In this document: positions 45,501 through 57,599 of the stretch, in pieces
Numbering within the stretch: the stretch's first letter is position 1
Layout: the number at the start of each line of letters is the position of its first letter
Assembly (NCBI RefSeq): GCF_027244095.1
Contig: NC_069662.1
Coordinates: 55,948,001-56,012,000 of the forward strand
Length of the DNA stretch: 64,000 nucleotides
Source: Hemicordylus capensis
Taxonomy: Eukaryota; Chordata; Lepidosauria; Squamata; Cordylidae
Reading direction: 5' to 3'
Program-made: the position numbers and the translations under genes
Notes under the pieces: generated by a model
What the model saw: only the letters and a program-made list of their open reading frames with translations
Database searches by the model: none
What the model was told of the DNA's origin: nothing

Positions 45501-48500
45501 GCTGCATCTTTCCCTGTGATTGTGTGTTTAGGTTGCAGCCCAATGTGGACACAAGGCAGAAGCAGCTGACTGCTTGGTGTTCCTTGGTGCTCTCGTATTG
45601 CCGTGTCAACAAGCTTTACGTTATGACAGTCCTGGAGGCCCAAGAAAGTCCACTGTTCAATAACCGGAAACTGCAACGTATCCTTCTTGCTCTAGTTTGA
45701 GGCTGTCTTACCTGCCTGGCAAGCTGACAAGGGAGTATTGCCGATTCCCTAAGATTATACAGCCAACTGGTATCATGGGAGAACAGTTTAGGCTGGAAGC
45801 AGGACATGGTGTAATAACTGCTGGCTGGATGTGCCACTGTCTTGGCCCTTATTGCACATGCAGAATGGGAAGAAGCTGTCAGACTCAGAATAGATCAGTC
45901 TTTTAAAACAAATCCTATTTCCAGATCAGCAGCTCTGCCCTTGTCTTAGGCCAGAACAGTATGTTTGTTCCCTTTTAGTCTTTCTAATGTTGCTGAGCAG
46001 AAGCCAAGCTCATGCTTCCCCAGCCTTTTTTTTTTTTTTTTGGTCTCTCTTTGAAATATCACCTTTCTGCACAGGAGATGATGATGGCGATGTGGTTATT
46101 TGGAGATGTCCTAGAAAGGCCCTGTTAAAAACAGGAGTTCAGATGACAGTTGCCATCAGGCGAGTTGTGGCAGTAGCGGAGGGCCAGAACACATCTCAGT
46201 TGTTCATAATACTTCTTGGAGAAAAGTTCTGTGAAGCTGAAACTTAGCTCAGTAAGAAAATATAATGTAACAGTGTTGAATATAATAGTTTATAAACATT
46301 TTTTCTGCAATGGACCTACTTCTTTGGTTTTGTCCTATGTTGGTGATAGGTTTTCTTGCCCCAGGCTTCTCTGCATTTTGGGGAAAGGAGAGCTTGCAAT
46401 ATGAATAAAATAAATTGAATAAATGCATAGGAATTCAAACCCTGTAGATCTTGTCTTTCCCAGCATGGGCCTTGATTAGTTTTAATTGTTTTGAGCTATT
46501 TATTCTGTAAGTACTTTATTTCCACTTGTGGGATAATATCCCAGATTCTTTTATCTTGAGCTTAATGATGTATACAGTTTGTTAGATTTCTATCTACCCC
46601 TTGTCCATCCTGTGCTGGTTCCTTAACTGTGAAACAGGAAAATTCCCTTTGGAATCCATCCTTGTTGTGTTAGAAGAGCTGAGGAAAAAAGGTAGGTTGT
46701 GGTTTTTGCTATTTGCGGGGGGGGGTCCCCTTTCATTTAGTCTTCCTCTCACTTTGAAATATCACAGGGACTGCTGTTCAGCATCTCTTACATCTGGTCT
46801 AGAAAATAAAAGTACTTACCTTGCAAAAGTAGGTATGAGTCAGCAAATGGAATTTCTGCCCATGACACTGTCTGAACATCTTATTTATCTTAATTGGTGT
46901 AAAGAAAGGCACAGATTCACAGTCATCATAGCGATGTAATGGCAACAAAGGTTCTGAGAGCTCAAGTTTACCCCATTTCTGACATGTTGCTCTGTAAAAG
47001 ACACTGATTTCAACTGTGCTTTTCAGCCAAATATGAAATTGGATATCCAGTAAGCAGAAGCCAATTAGTTTTGTCAGCATTCTGAAATAAAGCAAACACG
47101 GTTCCCCCCTCCAGTTTTAAGTTTTTCCTGAGAATCTGTACTCTTCCACAGGTAATATACAAGCCCTATTTCTGGAGAGGGTTTTCTTCTCTCCTGCCAC
47201 TTATAAACAGCACCACGACCTACCAGTGAAAACAATACATGCTGCTTGTGCCAGCATGTAGGTACATCTGGGCAGAAGATAGTCCAGATTTGAGGGTGTT
47301 ATGCACCCCTTGATCCTAGACACCTTTAACTGGAGGTAATTCTCATTTATTTCAGTGGGATCTACTTCTAAGAAAAAGCAGCTAGGATTCTGGCCTTGTT
47401 TGTATGCCTGAATGCTCCTATAAGAAGAAAGCTAGGCTGTGGTGGAGTGGTGCGGATTCAACTCTATATGTGAAAAAGATTCAGCGAGTGTTGCATATAT
47501 CTCAGCAAGCTCTGATGTTAAATGTTTTTATACTTCATTCCAGGGAATCTTGAATGGCTTGACAAAAACAAATCCAGCTTCCTGGTCATGTGGCGACGGC
47601 CAGAAGAATGGGGCAAGCTCATCTATCAGTGGGTAAGAAAAGACCCAAGCCAGTGTGTACTTTCCTACCTTGGCTAATGAGACATAATTAAATCTGCTCT
47701 TGCAAGCCATTGGCCAGGGTCATGGTGGTATGTGGAGGTATCTGCTGTCAGCTAGTCTCTCCCTAGAGTCCGGGATTTCATTATGCAGCATTCATGTGTT
47801 TTCTCTCATCTCCACAGCTGTAAGGGCTAGAAACATTGTTCTTTCAGTGGAAACTGCAGTTCTCAGGATACTGATTTCCATGCCCAGTATCAAATTCTGT
47901 GCTTCTGCAGTGAACATAAGAGCAGCCCTGCTGGATCAGGCCCAAGGCCCATCTAGTCCAGCATCCTGTCTCGCACACTGGCCCACCAGTTGCCGCTGAA
48001 AGCCACAGGCAGGAGTTGAGGGCAAGCCCTCCCTCCTGCTGTTACTCCCCTGCAACTGGTACTCAGAGGCATCCTGCCTTTGAGGCAGGAGGTGACCTTT
48101 AGCCCTCCAGCTAGTAGCCGATGACAGACCTCTCCTCCATGAAGTTATCCAAACCCCTCTTAAAGCCATCCAGGTTGTTGGCTGTCACCACATCTTGTGG
48201 CAGAAAATTCCACAAGTTGATTATGTGATGTGTTAAAAAGTACCTCCATTTGTTGGTTGTAAATTTCCTGGCAATCAATTTCATGGGATGACCCCTGGTT
48301 CTAGTGTTATGGGAGAGGGAGAAGAATTCCTCTCTATCCACTTTCTCCATACCATGCATGATTTTACAGACCTCTATCATGTCTCCCCACCGCCATCTTT
48401 TTTTCTAAACTAAAAAGCCCCAGGTGTTGTAGTCTTGCCTCATAAGAAAGGTGCTCTCGGCCCCAGTCATCTTGGTTGCCCTCTTCTGCACGTTTTCCAG

Positions 48501-51500
48501 TTCTACAATGTGGAAGTGCAAAATACCCACATGGTGCAAAATACCCACATGTGGAAGTACAAAATACCCACATGGCTGAGCATAACAATCAAGCAGCTTC
48601 TGCCTACATTGAGTCAATGAATGGCAGTGGAACTTTGAGTTGTACAAAGTTTTCAGAAGGGGGGTCTTTGCTTAAGAAATGCCATATAGTGTTTGCTTCT
48701 ATTTATTTGCTATCCAGTCTTAAGATTAGGAGTCCTAAATTTGTCTCTTTCCCCTACCTCACCCTTCTCTTCCCAGGTGTCAAAGAATGGACTCACCAAC
48801 TCTGTTTTTACACTGTATGAGCTGTCTAATGGGGATGACACAGAGAACGAAGGTAGCTATACATTTGCAGGTTTTGCATTGTGGTGCTGTATGCTGGCTG
48901 AGAGGTTGGTTGTGAGTCTCCATGGCCTCTGCTTAATCTCATGCCAAATTCAGATTATCCATTTGCCTTTTAGTCTCCTTTCAGAAAATCTTGTCTCTTT
49001 GTTGGCTGTGGGAAACTTTCTTGCCATTCTAACCTTCTCGCTGCTTGAAGCTTTTCCAGGTTATTTAAGAGGTGACAAATAAGTACAACAAATAACCAAG
49101 AAAGAGGGTTTTTAAAAATCCAGAGCAGCAAGGCATAAAATCAATTCACATGTACAGCAGTGCACGTCTTGTCTGTACCCTGCATTTGCAGGCACCTGTA
49201 TCCAAGTTCACTTTAAAAGTAAATGCGTGTACAGTCATTCACACAAAAGCATGTACGTGTGTGCTAACATCTGTATGCATATACAGCAGTGTCTGAATAG
49301 GACTATATAGTTCATTCCAAGTAAAGCTGCATTTAATTCTTATGTTTCATATTAAATTCATCCATAGAGAACTCAATCATCAGTTTGGTACTCTGCCATA
49401 ATATAGTAGACTACTAATATCCAGAGCTCGTTAACTTAATGTAACTTGAAATTGGTCTGGCTATGTGTTTAACTAGTTTGGCTATATGGTAGTTGTTCAA
49501 TGACTACTCATTTTTCATAGGTCAAATTACATTTTAGTATGGATCAATCTGGCAATGAAAAAAATTCACACATTTATAAAGTCTTCTAGTATCTTTAAAA
49601 AAAACAACAATTTTATCAAGCAAACTAATGGGTCTTAAAGATGGTGTAGTTATAGCATTTCCTAAATTTTTTCAGTAATAATTCTACAATATTGCTGAGA
49701 TCTTAACATAAAACCATCACATACAAATGAAATCACCCTTGCAAGTATGACAAAACCAATACTGTATTGTAGAATTTATTAATCTTCAGTTGTGTTGAAT
49801 GATCTTCAATGTTGACATCTGTCCCACATATCTAAGAGGAGGTTGATTATGAAGTGTTTTGTGACTGTTTGTTTATAATGCTCTTTGGAAACAAAAGGCA
49901 CAAAAGTCATTCTGGGTTTATCAACCTGGAGGCAGTTATATCTGACAGTCTTCTATATTAGACACAAAAAAAGATGGATGGCACTAAAGTGCAAGAAATA
50001 AGAGGATGCAGATCCCTAAAGTTACTTTTTTGAGGTCTAAAAGTCTTCTCTGGGCCTTCCTCGGGGACAATATTTCCTATTTTCATGAAAGCTTTCTGAA
50101 GATTAATTTTTAGAGGGTTAGGAATGAGATCTTTTGGAGGAAATGACTTTTACTTTCAGGAATGAAGCATTCTTAAGATGTGTTGGGCTTTCTTCTAATT
50201 TCAGGCCTTCAAAAATTATCACTTCTAGTTCCAACTTGAACATTACCTCTCTCGTTGTATATTGCATTCCTGTTCATTTCTGAACGTACCAAAATTGGCA
50301 ATGTAGTTTCCTTGCCCAGAATGTCATTTTCTTCAAAACTGATTGGTTTGCAAATGTCCTTAGTTGTGTTGCAAACTGACTTACTTTAGCAAGTTCAGCT
50401 CTTGGACAACCTTAATCACCAATTTTTAGAAGACTCTTAGTGAAGATTAATGTGACCACTACAAAGGAAAAACCAGGAGATCAGCTTTCAAAGTCTGAGA
50501 GAAATTGGCTTTAAAACAGAGAGCCTCCCATTCAGTGGAAGAATTGATAGCTCTGCTTGGTACAACCAGTCTTGTGACTTAACAGGGAAAGAGCAGCCTT
50601 GCAAAAGACCTGGCTGGCAGTTGACCCTCTTTTATAGTGAGAATGGGACAGTCACTTCCTGACTTTGCAATGAGAAAAGGCCTAAGCCTTTTTAGCCAGT
50701 ATGTGTAGCCACTCCCACCCCACTCTGAAACAGCCTGCACATTAAAACCAAACTACAAATCAGGAAGCCCCTGGTTCAAATCTCCTCTGCCATGAGCTCA
50801 GTAGGTGACCTTAGCCTCACTCTCACCCCACATCCCCTGCAATAAGGGAATAATACTCTAGAACAGGGTTTCTTAACCTTGGGCTCCCAGATGTTGTTGG
50901 ACTACAACTCCTATCATCCCCAGACATGGCCTTTGTGGCTGAGGGTGATGGGAGTTGTAGTCCAACAACATCTGGGGGCCCAAGGTTAAGGAACCCTGCT
51001 CTAGAAGGTGGTTGTAAGTAGCATTTTCAAAATCGTGTGTGAAAAGCTTTGAGCGTTTGGTATACGACTGCTAAGTTATTATGGTATAGTCCCTATGTTG
51101 TGAAAAAGTGAGGCTCCTGGCCAGGGCCGTAGCCACCGTTGGGTGACCAGGTTCAAAGAACCCGGGCCGCCGCTCCTCAGGGCCCGTGCCTTGTGACCCC
51201 GACATGCCCCCCGCATCTGATGTCAGACGCGGGGGGTGCTAGTTTAGCTCTCGAGTGGGGCCGCATGGCCCCTTTCGGGAGTTAAATGGCCAGCGCTGCA
51301 TTTGCAGCACAGCCAGAAGCAGCTCTTTCCTGCCTTAAAAGCAGGGAGAGCCACTTCTGGCTGTGCCGCAAACACACTGCTGCCCCCGATCTAGCTCCTG
51401 AATGGCACTGCGTGGCCCTGTTCGGGAGTTGGATGGCCTGGCCTGGATCTGACTCCCAAATGGGCCTGCGTGGCCCCGTTGGGGAGCCAGACCATGCCCC

Positions 51501-52546
51501 CCCCCATCTGACATCAGATGTAGGGAACGGGGCCGCAGCCAGATAGAGGCCACCCCTGGTCTGGCTCCGCTAGTGCTCCTTGCCTTTATAGTTAGGCGAA
51601 TGTATATGGTAAAATTGCTTGTACTAATCATGGGGTTCGCTATGAAAGACTTGCTATGCAAGTCACAGAAACCCCATTACCCCAGCTTCAGATAATCCTT
51701 CTGGGCTCTGTCTGAGCATTGAATGAGGTCATTCACACGACTAGACCAGCAAGCAGTGGGGAAAGGCCCTAGGTGGGTCCAGGTGTTGGGAGCGTGGACT
51801 GTGCTCCTAGACAAGCGACGCTGCATGTGTGCAGCCCTGGAGGCCAGGACAACGCATCCTGGCCTCTGGGAATCCCACAGTGTGACATGTGTGATGGACT
51901 GGAGGATTCCCCCAAGAGACGGGCACTCTAGGCACCAGTCTCTGTGTCTGTTGGGGCTAAATGTATCCCCAGTGAAAACAGTACCCAGTAGCCCAGCTTA
52001 AGGGAGCATTTGCTCCCTTAACCTCAGGTAACATCTGGGCTCAAAAGCAGGGCTAGACAGTGCAGGCCAGCCAGGATAGGCTCGATCCTGGTGGTTCTCA
52101 CGCACAGCTAGCCCTAGCCTAGGTTAGGCTGCACATGAGAACAGCCCCACTTGGGTATGTTTTAGCCTTTCTTGGCAGCTTTAAGGACTAGAACCCTGCT
52201 TTTTAAAAAAGAAAGAAAAAGTAAGTGAAGACTCTCAAGATGTTGAGTTTTGTACCCAGAACCACATTTGGTGCATGCACAAATATGTATTCCTCTTATG
52301 GGTTCTCTGCACAGCTGAGTAACTTCCTCCTGTGTAGCCTGCTGTCCCCATTCAGCTTTTTGTGCTTCCTTTGTGGGGATTTCTCTGTTTGGCTGCTTTC
52401 CCCCTTAACTGAGAGGGTTTCATTCTCTTCTAGAATTCCATGGTTTGGAAGAATCCATGCTACTTCGTGCCCTACAGGCTTTGCAGCAGGAACATAAGGC
52501 TGAAATCATCACGTTGGATGATGGACGGGGCGTCAAGTTCTTTTAA
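42523..52546 (+). CDS. VPS25: VPS25, ESCRT-II complex subunit (6 coding exons)
   Basis: VPS25 is the ESCRT-II subunit present in two copies beside VPS22 and VPS36. It links to ESCRT-III (CHMP6) during multivesicular body formation at endosomes. Joining 42523-42572, 45532-45677, 46638-46691, 47544-47632, 48777-48852 and 52434-52546 gives 175 aa; human VPS25 is 176. All introns are GT-AG and the phases agree. Residues 4-20 hold the N-terminal PPF-type segment that docks on VPS22/VPS36. Two winged-helix domains follow, roughly residues 1-100 and 101-175. Highly conserved stretches include EAQESPLFNN (52-61), the WRRPEEWGKLIYQW segment (100-113), EEFHGL and the C-terminal DGRGVKFF. The ATG at 42523 is chosen because human starts MAMSF and this reads MMSF; starting at 42526 would lose one residue. 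Confidence 0.96.
43180..44470 (-). mobile_element. L2/CR1-clade LINE endonuclease region in VPS25 intron 1
   Basis: The minus strand encodes LLEDFNIHVGN, then HCHGHLFDLMYSKNC, close to the GDFNIHVD and HGHTLDLV motifs of L2/CR1 endonucleases. A hAT copy (43840-43975) interrupts it. Confidence 0.7.
43840..43975. mobile_element. hAT-type MITE, palindromic, in VPS25 intron 1
   Basis: Long inverted ends (ggtgtttcctctaacaggga and complement); almost the whole 136 bp folds back. The flanking 8-mers gaaggtat / ataggaat match only 5 of 8. Confidence 0.75.
45110..45290 (+). repeat. L2/CR1-derived short interspersed tail in VPS25 intron 1
   Basis: ccagctgtccctatccggcc to tggtatataaatatttgttg, the fourth copy of the family at 16013. 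It ends about 240 bases before exon 2. Confidence 0.6.
45532..45677 (+). CDS. VPS25: VPS25 coding exon 2
   Basis: Acceptor gtttag|g, donor c|gtatcc. Encodes residues 18-65 with LQPNVDTRQKQL, the WCSLVL helix and EAQESPLFNN. The phase completes the Thr17 codon and leaves one base of Arg66. Confidence 0.95.
46638..46691 (+). CDS. VPS25: VPS25 coding exon 3
   Basis: Acceptor aacag|ga, donor g|gtaggt. Encodes residues 67-83 (KFPLESILVVLEELRKK), matching human KLPVESIQIVLEELRKK. The acceptor's polypyrimidine tract is weak. Confidence 0.93.
47544..47632 (+). CDS. VPS25: VPS25 coding exon 4
   Basis: Acceptor ttccag|gg, donor tgg|gtaaga. Encodes residues 85-113, NLEWLDKNKSSFL followed by the MWRRPEEWGKLIYQW block. 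Confidence 0.95.
47912..48515 (-). mobile_element. CR1-like LINE 3' end in VPS25 intron 4
   Basis: The minus strand encodes IEVCKIMHGM, TRTRGHPMKLI, NLWNFLPQDVVTA and GFKRGLDNFMEERSV, the reverse transcriptase C-terminus, then a 3' UTR ending gggccttgggcctgatcc. Confidence 0.78.
48516..48574. repeat. Short tandem repeat, three copies of a 15-base core
   Basis: caaaatacccacatg occurs at about 48519, 48537 and 48560, with slightly different spacers. Confidence 0.85.
48777..48852 (+). CDS. VPS25: VPS25 coding exon 5
   Basis: Acceptor tcccag|gtg, donor g|gtagct. Encodes residues 114-138: VSKNGLTNSVFTLYEL, then an acidic stretch. The second winged-helix domain runs through this exon. Confidence 0.94.
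49090..50855. other. VPS25 intron 5, unassigned part
   Basis: AT-rich. Several phrases look like decayed transposon coding on the minus strand, but no domain can be named. Confidence 0.35.
50864..50998. mobile_element. hAT-type MITE, palindromic, in VPS25 intron 5
   Basis: Halves are complementary (cccagatgttgttggactac against gtagtccaacaacatctggg). Perfect 8-bp duplication ctctagaa (50856-50863, 50999-51006). Confidence 0.92.
51122..51574. mobile_element. hAT-type element in VPS25 intron 5
   Basis: Starts cagggccgtagccacc; duplication gctcctgg / gctccttg (7 of 8). Shares its interior with 4113-4507, including the tctgatgtcaga palindromic block. Confidence 0.7.
52434..52546 (+). CDS. VPS25: VPS25 coding exon 6 and stop
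   Basis: Acceptor ttctag|aa. Encodes residues 139-175: EFHGLEESMLLRALQAL, QQEHKAEIIT and terminal DGRGVKFF, then TAA at 52544-52546. Confidence 0.95.
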
Positions 52547-52940
52547 CACAGCTTCTGCTCTGGCTTTCTGGTCTAACTGGACAAGAGCTTTTTCTGGGTT
52601 GAGGAGCGTCTCTATGATCTGGTGTCCTTGCATTGAAACAGCAAAATGTTGTTTTGGTGGCTCAGCATCCAACTCTGTTTCTCCTCTCTGCTACTTCTGT
52701 CCCTTAGAGGGGTTGTGGTGTTGAAGACCTGAATAGGTTTACGGGGGACCAGAGATTGGCCCCCAAAGTGCAGGGCACACCCCAGACCCTGCTGCTTGCA
52801 GTTACAAGCCACACTTTTGGGATCAAAAACACAGTACTCCCTCTCCAGCAGGGCAGGAGGCTTCTCAAACTTGTGCTATGCACAGTAGGATGGGGTGTTG
52901 AGGGTTTGGGGCAAAATTAAACCACACGTTATTTACAGTA
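52547..52940 (+). other. VPS25 3' UTR with ATTAAA polyadenylation signal
   Basis: Non-repeat sequence follows the stop. An ATTAAA variant signal lies at 52916-52921, with a GT-rich stretch (gtgtgtggtgtatgtgtc) about 30 bases further on, giving a 3' UTR of roughly 390 bases. Confidence 0.55.
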
Positions 52941-53960
52941 GTTGTCCTGTGTGTGGTGTATGTGTCTTTCCCCCAGGAGTACTTCCAAGTCTTCTCCAAC
53001 TTCTGCCCTACACTCCATCTCCTTCTCTAACCCAAAAACAAGACATCTAGTTATGTTGCCACTATTTAACTGTTCTGCCCACTAGAACAAAAAAAAAAAA
53101 AAAGTTGCTGGAAAGCATCAGATGGAAATGCACAACATTCCTTAAGCAAATGCATTCCTGAGGCAATCAACTGTTCTGCCTAGGTAGGCATTAAGAAAAT
53201 AATTTATCAAATCCCTAGATCTGCCAGAGAGGCTCATTGTGGCATCATTGCTTTGAAAGCAGAATTGGTGGACAGATCTGCTTGCCCAGTGAGGAAGAAT
53301 ACTGCAAGATAGTAAATGAGAAATAAGAGGTTCAAAACTCATGCAGATGTAGGGGGAATAGTCTCTTGTGGTGTACAGCAGACAGAAAATTCACAAAGGA
53401 AGTTGTACCTCCCTACCAGTAAACGGGTTGCTTGAAAATGGGGTTTGGAGCCTTGAGAAAATTTGCTCTGGTCACCTTAGGTTGACCAAACCTTAAAAGT
53501 ATGTGGACCTGCTGGGCCAGAGGACTTGAATCCTCCCTTTTCTCTTCTCCCCCAAGTCCCTGGGGACCCAAAACAATCTTGAGCTGACCTGAGATGATTT
53601 CATAAGGACTTTACTCCCATTAAAGCAAACAGGACAGCAGCTTGGTGCAAGACTCCTCTGAGGCAAAGTAGCCTTGTTCAGGAGACAACAAGTGATTGCT
53701 CTGAACTTTGGCCTTAACCTCTGCATTGCCAGTGGATAGACTGCATCTCTCTATTTTGAGAGGGGGATATCTGTGTATCCCCCTTTTTTACTGGCATACT
53801 TGCCTCTATTTTCAGATGTTAGCCCGAAGCCTTTTTTGCAACTTGGGAAAGTGGTTTTTCCTTCTGGTTGCTTATTAGCTTTATTCTCCCCTTTCTTCAA
53901 CAGCAAACAGACCAGCTGTTGGCTAGATAGCTCTGATCTCTTCTGTCTTCAACAGTGGAG

Positions 53961-54259
53961 AGGAGAGCTGGTCTTGTGGTAGCAAGCATGACTTGTCCCC
54001 TTAGCTAAGCGGGGTCCGCCCTGGTTGCATATGAATGGGAGACTTGATGTGTGAGCACTGTAAGATATTCCCCTCGGGATGGAGCCGCTCTGGGAAGAGC
54101 ATCTAGGTTCCAAGTTACCTCCCCGGCATCTCCAAGATAGGGCTGAGAGAGATTCCTGCCTGCAACCTTGGAGATGCTGCTGCCAGTCTGTGAAGACAAT
54201 ACTGAGCTAGATAGACCAGAGGTCTGACTCAGTATATGGCAGCTTCCTGTGTTCCTATG
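53961..54259 (+). repeat. 5S rRNA-derived SINE
   Basis: agctaagcggggtcc, cctggttgcatatgaatggga, then the shared tail ending gcttcctgtgttcctatg. Confidence 0.88.
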
Positions 54260-55929
54260 TGGAGCAAGTCAATTGCCTACTTGCTGGCAAGAAGGTGAAC
54301 AAGTTACCTTTTTAATGAAGAACGGAGGTGGTTTGGGGTCTAATTAGCAGTGCTCCCACATAACATGCCAACTAGCATTTAAGATGAAACACATAGACAG
54401 TCTTTATGATCTATCTGTGTAGTGCTTCCCTATATGTATTGACTAGTATAGGGAGCAGGAGAATATTTCTATTACCTTGAGGCCTTCATCTAGAGTTGCC
54501 AGTTAAAGAAAACCAGAAAAGTAACAGATAAAGCTTTTCCTGGCCTGGAGATTGTTGTGGGGAAAACTTCACTTGCTTAATTTTCATGCATCAAGCTGCC
54601 TTTGAAGGCATTTGAACAGAGGAGGAGGAGTTCCAAAAAGTAGTGCCTGTCTGTTACTGCAAAAGAGCAAAGAAGTTTGTGGTTTCTTAAATAATATATT
54701 GTGGTATGAATTTTGGGACAAGAGATCACTCTGTCAGCTGTGTGAAGTGCTGTCCTCAACTGGTAAGTACTTATACATCTGGGTGCAGAGAAGGAGCTAG
54801 TTTGAACATGCTTAAGACAGGTATAGTCTATCATATAATGGGACATTGAGCAGCTCTGCTCTAATACATTAGTATGTCACTGTAGCCTGCAGGGGGAGCC
54901 AGTACACTCCTTGACAAGTCATTTCTACTGTGCATCCTGCTGAAGTTATATAGGCACAAAACACCCCACCCAGATTCTTCTGTATGTAGTTCTTGTTTCT
55001 AATTTTGTGAGGCTTCCAGCTTTAGGATCAGCTATGGATCTTCTGCACCCATTGCTAGCGTGCCTGTTGATATTGAGGCTCTACACATGATCTCTGTGTA
55101 GAGCCTAACCAGGCTCTAGGAGGGGAGAGGGCTTAGCCCACTTTCCCTGCAGATGAGCAGAGAACTCACCCTCACCAAATCAGCCACCCACATGATCACT
55201 GGCTCTGTCACAGAGCTGGTTAGGGTGGCAGGGTTCAGGGGCCGCCTGGCCCTCAGTCTCATAACGCCCTGTGCAAGTGCGCGGGGCATTCTGGGGAGAC
55301 CCCTGAGGCTAGGAGGCTTACTGTAGCCTCCCAGTCAGGGGCGGGGTGTCTCACAATCGGGAAAATGGGGTTAGTGGAGCGCTTCCGACTGCTTCTCTCT
55401 TGCCCTCTTACTAGTACTACCCCCATCTCAAAACTTGAGATGTTTTCCCAAGTCAGATTGGTGTGCTGTTTTCTATCATTTTGCTGCAGAATACTCTGAA
55501 TGTTTAGCATGTTTGACCATGAATACTCTGTTTAGCAGGTTTCATGACATATCACAGTTCAGCCAATGGCTAGCTGTGGCCCAAGAATGACAGGCACCTG
55601 GCTGTTTAGCCATTATATGAATAGTCACAGCTGTGATACTTTTCAGTGTACCAGATTAGTTTCTATTAACTCCCCTCCTGCTTCAAGAAACATTATCCAA
55701 TTTCCCCAGATACAACTTAACCATTGTTTTGCTTCTGCACCAGTACTTTCTCCAGTACACTTTGCACACATGTCTTATTCAGGCACGCTAAGTTAACTCC
55801 TTAAATATAACCTAGCTTCTAGACTTTTCCACCTCTCCTCTTCAACTTAGAAACCCTGCTACAGTTCTGAATAACAATCCTGCCAGGGATCTGTAGAAAA
55901 CCCTGCTAGGTTTGAAACCAGTTAAGTTT
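54260..55929. other. Unassigned intergenic sequence downstream of VPS25
   Basis: No WNK4 exon or other gene is recognised; short open frames lack domains. Confidence 0.4.
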
Positions 55930-56613
55930 CAACCACCTGGAGCTTTTTCAGATGGCAACTTTGCTGCGACTTTACTTTGGGAGGGTGGGTTTGCGTTTGC
56001 ATATCGGCCAGATTTATCCCCAAGTCCATGTGATATCTCAGAGAGCACTTCACACACAATTTGGGTCAGGGGCATAGCAAGGTTGGAGTGGGCCCAGAGA
56101 CAAGATTTTAAAATGCCCCTACCCCCCCTTACTGAATCTCAGCTCATGAAGTAAAGAAATCTTACATGAGGCTGAATAGTGGTAACAAAAAGCATAGTAA
56201 AATTTATATATCTCCTATGTGCCACAATAGAACATCATCCTAAATTATTTTTTTAAAGGTTTTGTAAATTGTGGACGATGCAAGTTACTAGAGAAAGACA
56301 TGCTGTTCTGGTAGCTCCAGGTCTTAACACTCGCATCAATTTCGGAGGATGAATACAACTGAAGGAAGCCCGGGCGGGTGTGCGGCTGGGGGAGTCAGTC
56401 ATGTGACTTGCCTCTGGGCCCCCACCCAAGGCAATGGGTCCCCAGACAACTGTCTCCCTTTGCCCTACTATAGTTATGCCCTTGATTCAGGTTTTCCCCT
56501 CTGTATTGGAACCTAGCCCAATTTATGTCCAGGGTAAAAAAATCCCCCTTTTGCATCAGAGTATCCGTTTTGCCCTGAACTCGCAGTAAAGCTTGCTGTC
56601 TGAAAAGCCTCCT
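55930..56613. mobile_element. MITE family of 14388, copy 3, split by a hAT element
   Basis: catatcggccagatttatcc before and ccctgaactcgcagtaaagc after match copies 1 and 2. The hAT copy 56067-56484 lies between them. Confidence 0.65.
56067..56484 (-). mobile_element. hAT-type element, reversed, inside the MITE
   Basis: Left caggggcatagcaagg, right tatagttatgcccttg; duplication atttgggt / attcaggt (6 of 8). Reverse of the 22935/29016 family and the fullest copy (about 418 bp). Confidence 0.82.
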
Positions 56614-57174
56614 GGTGGTGCCTGAATTCTGTAGTCAAGTTTTAACGCATGGTGTCAGAGTGGGATGGCTTCCACACAGACCACTGCAAGAAATGCAATT
56701 CCTATGGATTTCAAACCAGAACTATTGTAGAGAACTGGACTAGATGAAACTGATGTTTGCAGGAGCAGAGTCAGACAAATAGCCTCCAGCCCGGAAAGCC
56801 ACTCAATTGCTAACATACATTAGTCAGTCTAAAGGGCATGGATATCTGCAGAGCACCTGAATTTCCAGCAGAAGGATTACAGGAATAGGTGGAAGAGGCC
56901 CTGACAATTTGCATTCTTTGAGGTCTACTGTAGTCTCCGTAGAAATGCCTCTGCCATCTTTTTTATTCTATACTGCCAGGATTAAGTTGGGACTGAAGGC
57001 AAGATAGACTCAGGCAGTTTTTATAAATATTTCACATTTAGATGTATATAAGCAACAAGTTATAGAAACTCCTTGGCTTGCACTGTTTCCTTCAAACCTT
57101 CAGAAGCAGCAATACAGGACACAGCTATATTTGCAATATTACATTTTCAGCACTTAGCCTACTAGCCCCCATCC

Positions 57175-57345
57175 AACTTTAGGATTCTGTTGAAGCCTCT
57201 AGATGATGCAGGAAACCCAGAACTAGTGTATCCCTAATAGATGGCTGTCCAGCCTCTGCTTGAAGACCTCCAGTGAGTGAGAACACACACCCTTAGTTCA
57301 ACTGTCAAACTCACCATTAGGAAGTTTCTGCTAGTGTTCCCTACA
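57175..57345 (-). repeat. CR1-like LINE fragment
   Basis: gatggctgtccagcctctgc, then ttaggaagtttctgctagtg, is the reversed text common in CR1-type LINE 3' regions. Confidence 0.45.
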
Positions 57346-57599
57346 AATCTGCCTGCCTAAGCCTGTCAGAGCTAGTCCTGCCACACCATGGTCTTGGCTT
57401 AACTGCTGCACCACACTCTCTGGAGCCTTCAGCTTCACCAGTGTGCAGCACTGAAGCCAGAAAGCCAAAAGAGCAAAGAAAACCTGACTGAGGACTTCCA
57501 CTACAGGGAGCTGCTTTCTCTGCCCTTGTCTCAATACATGGCACCATAGAGGGCATCAATTGTTTCACTTTGATACAAAGAAAACATTTCTTTGAAAAG

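Noticed and set aside
48516-48574. Possible CRISPR-like repeat array
   Set aside because: Only three short copies with 3-8 base spacers in a vertebrate intron; a simple tandem repeat.
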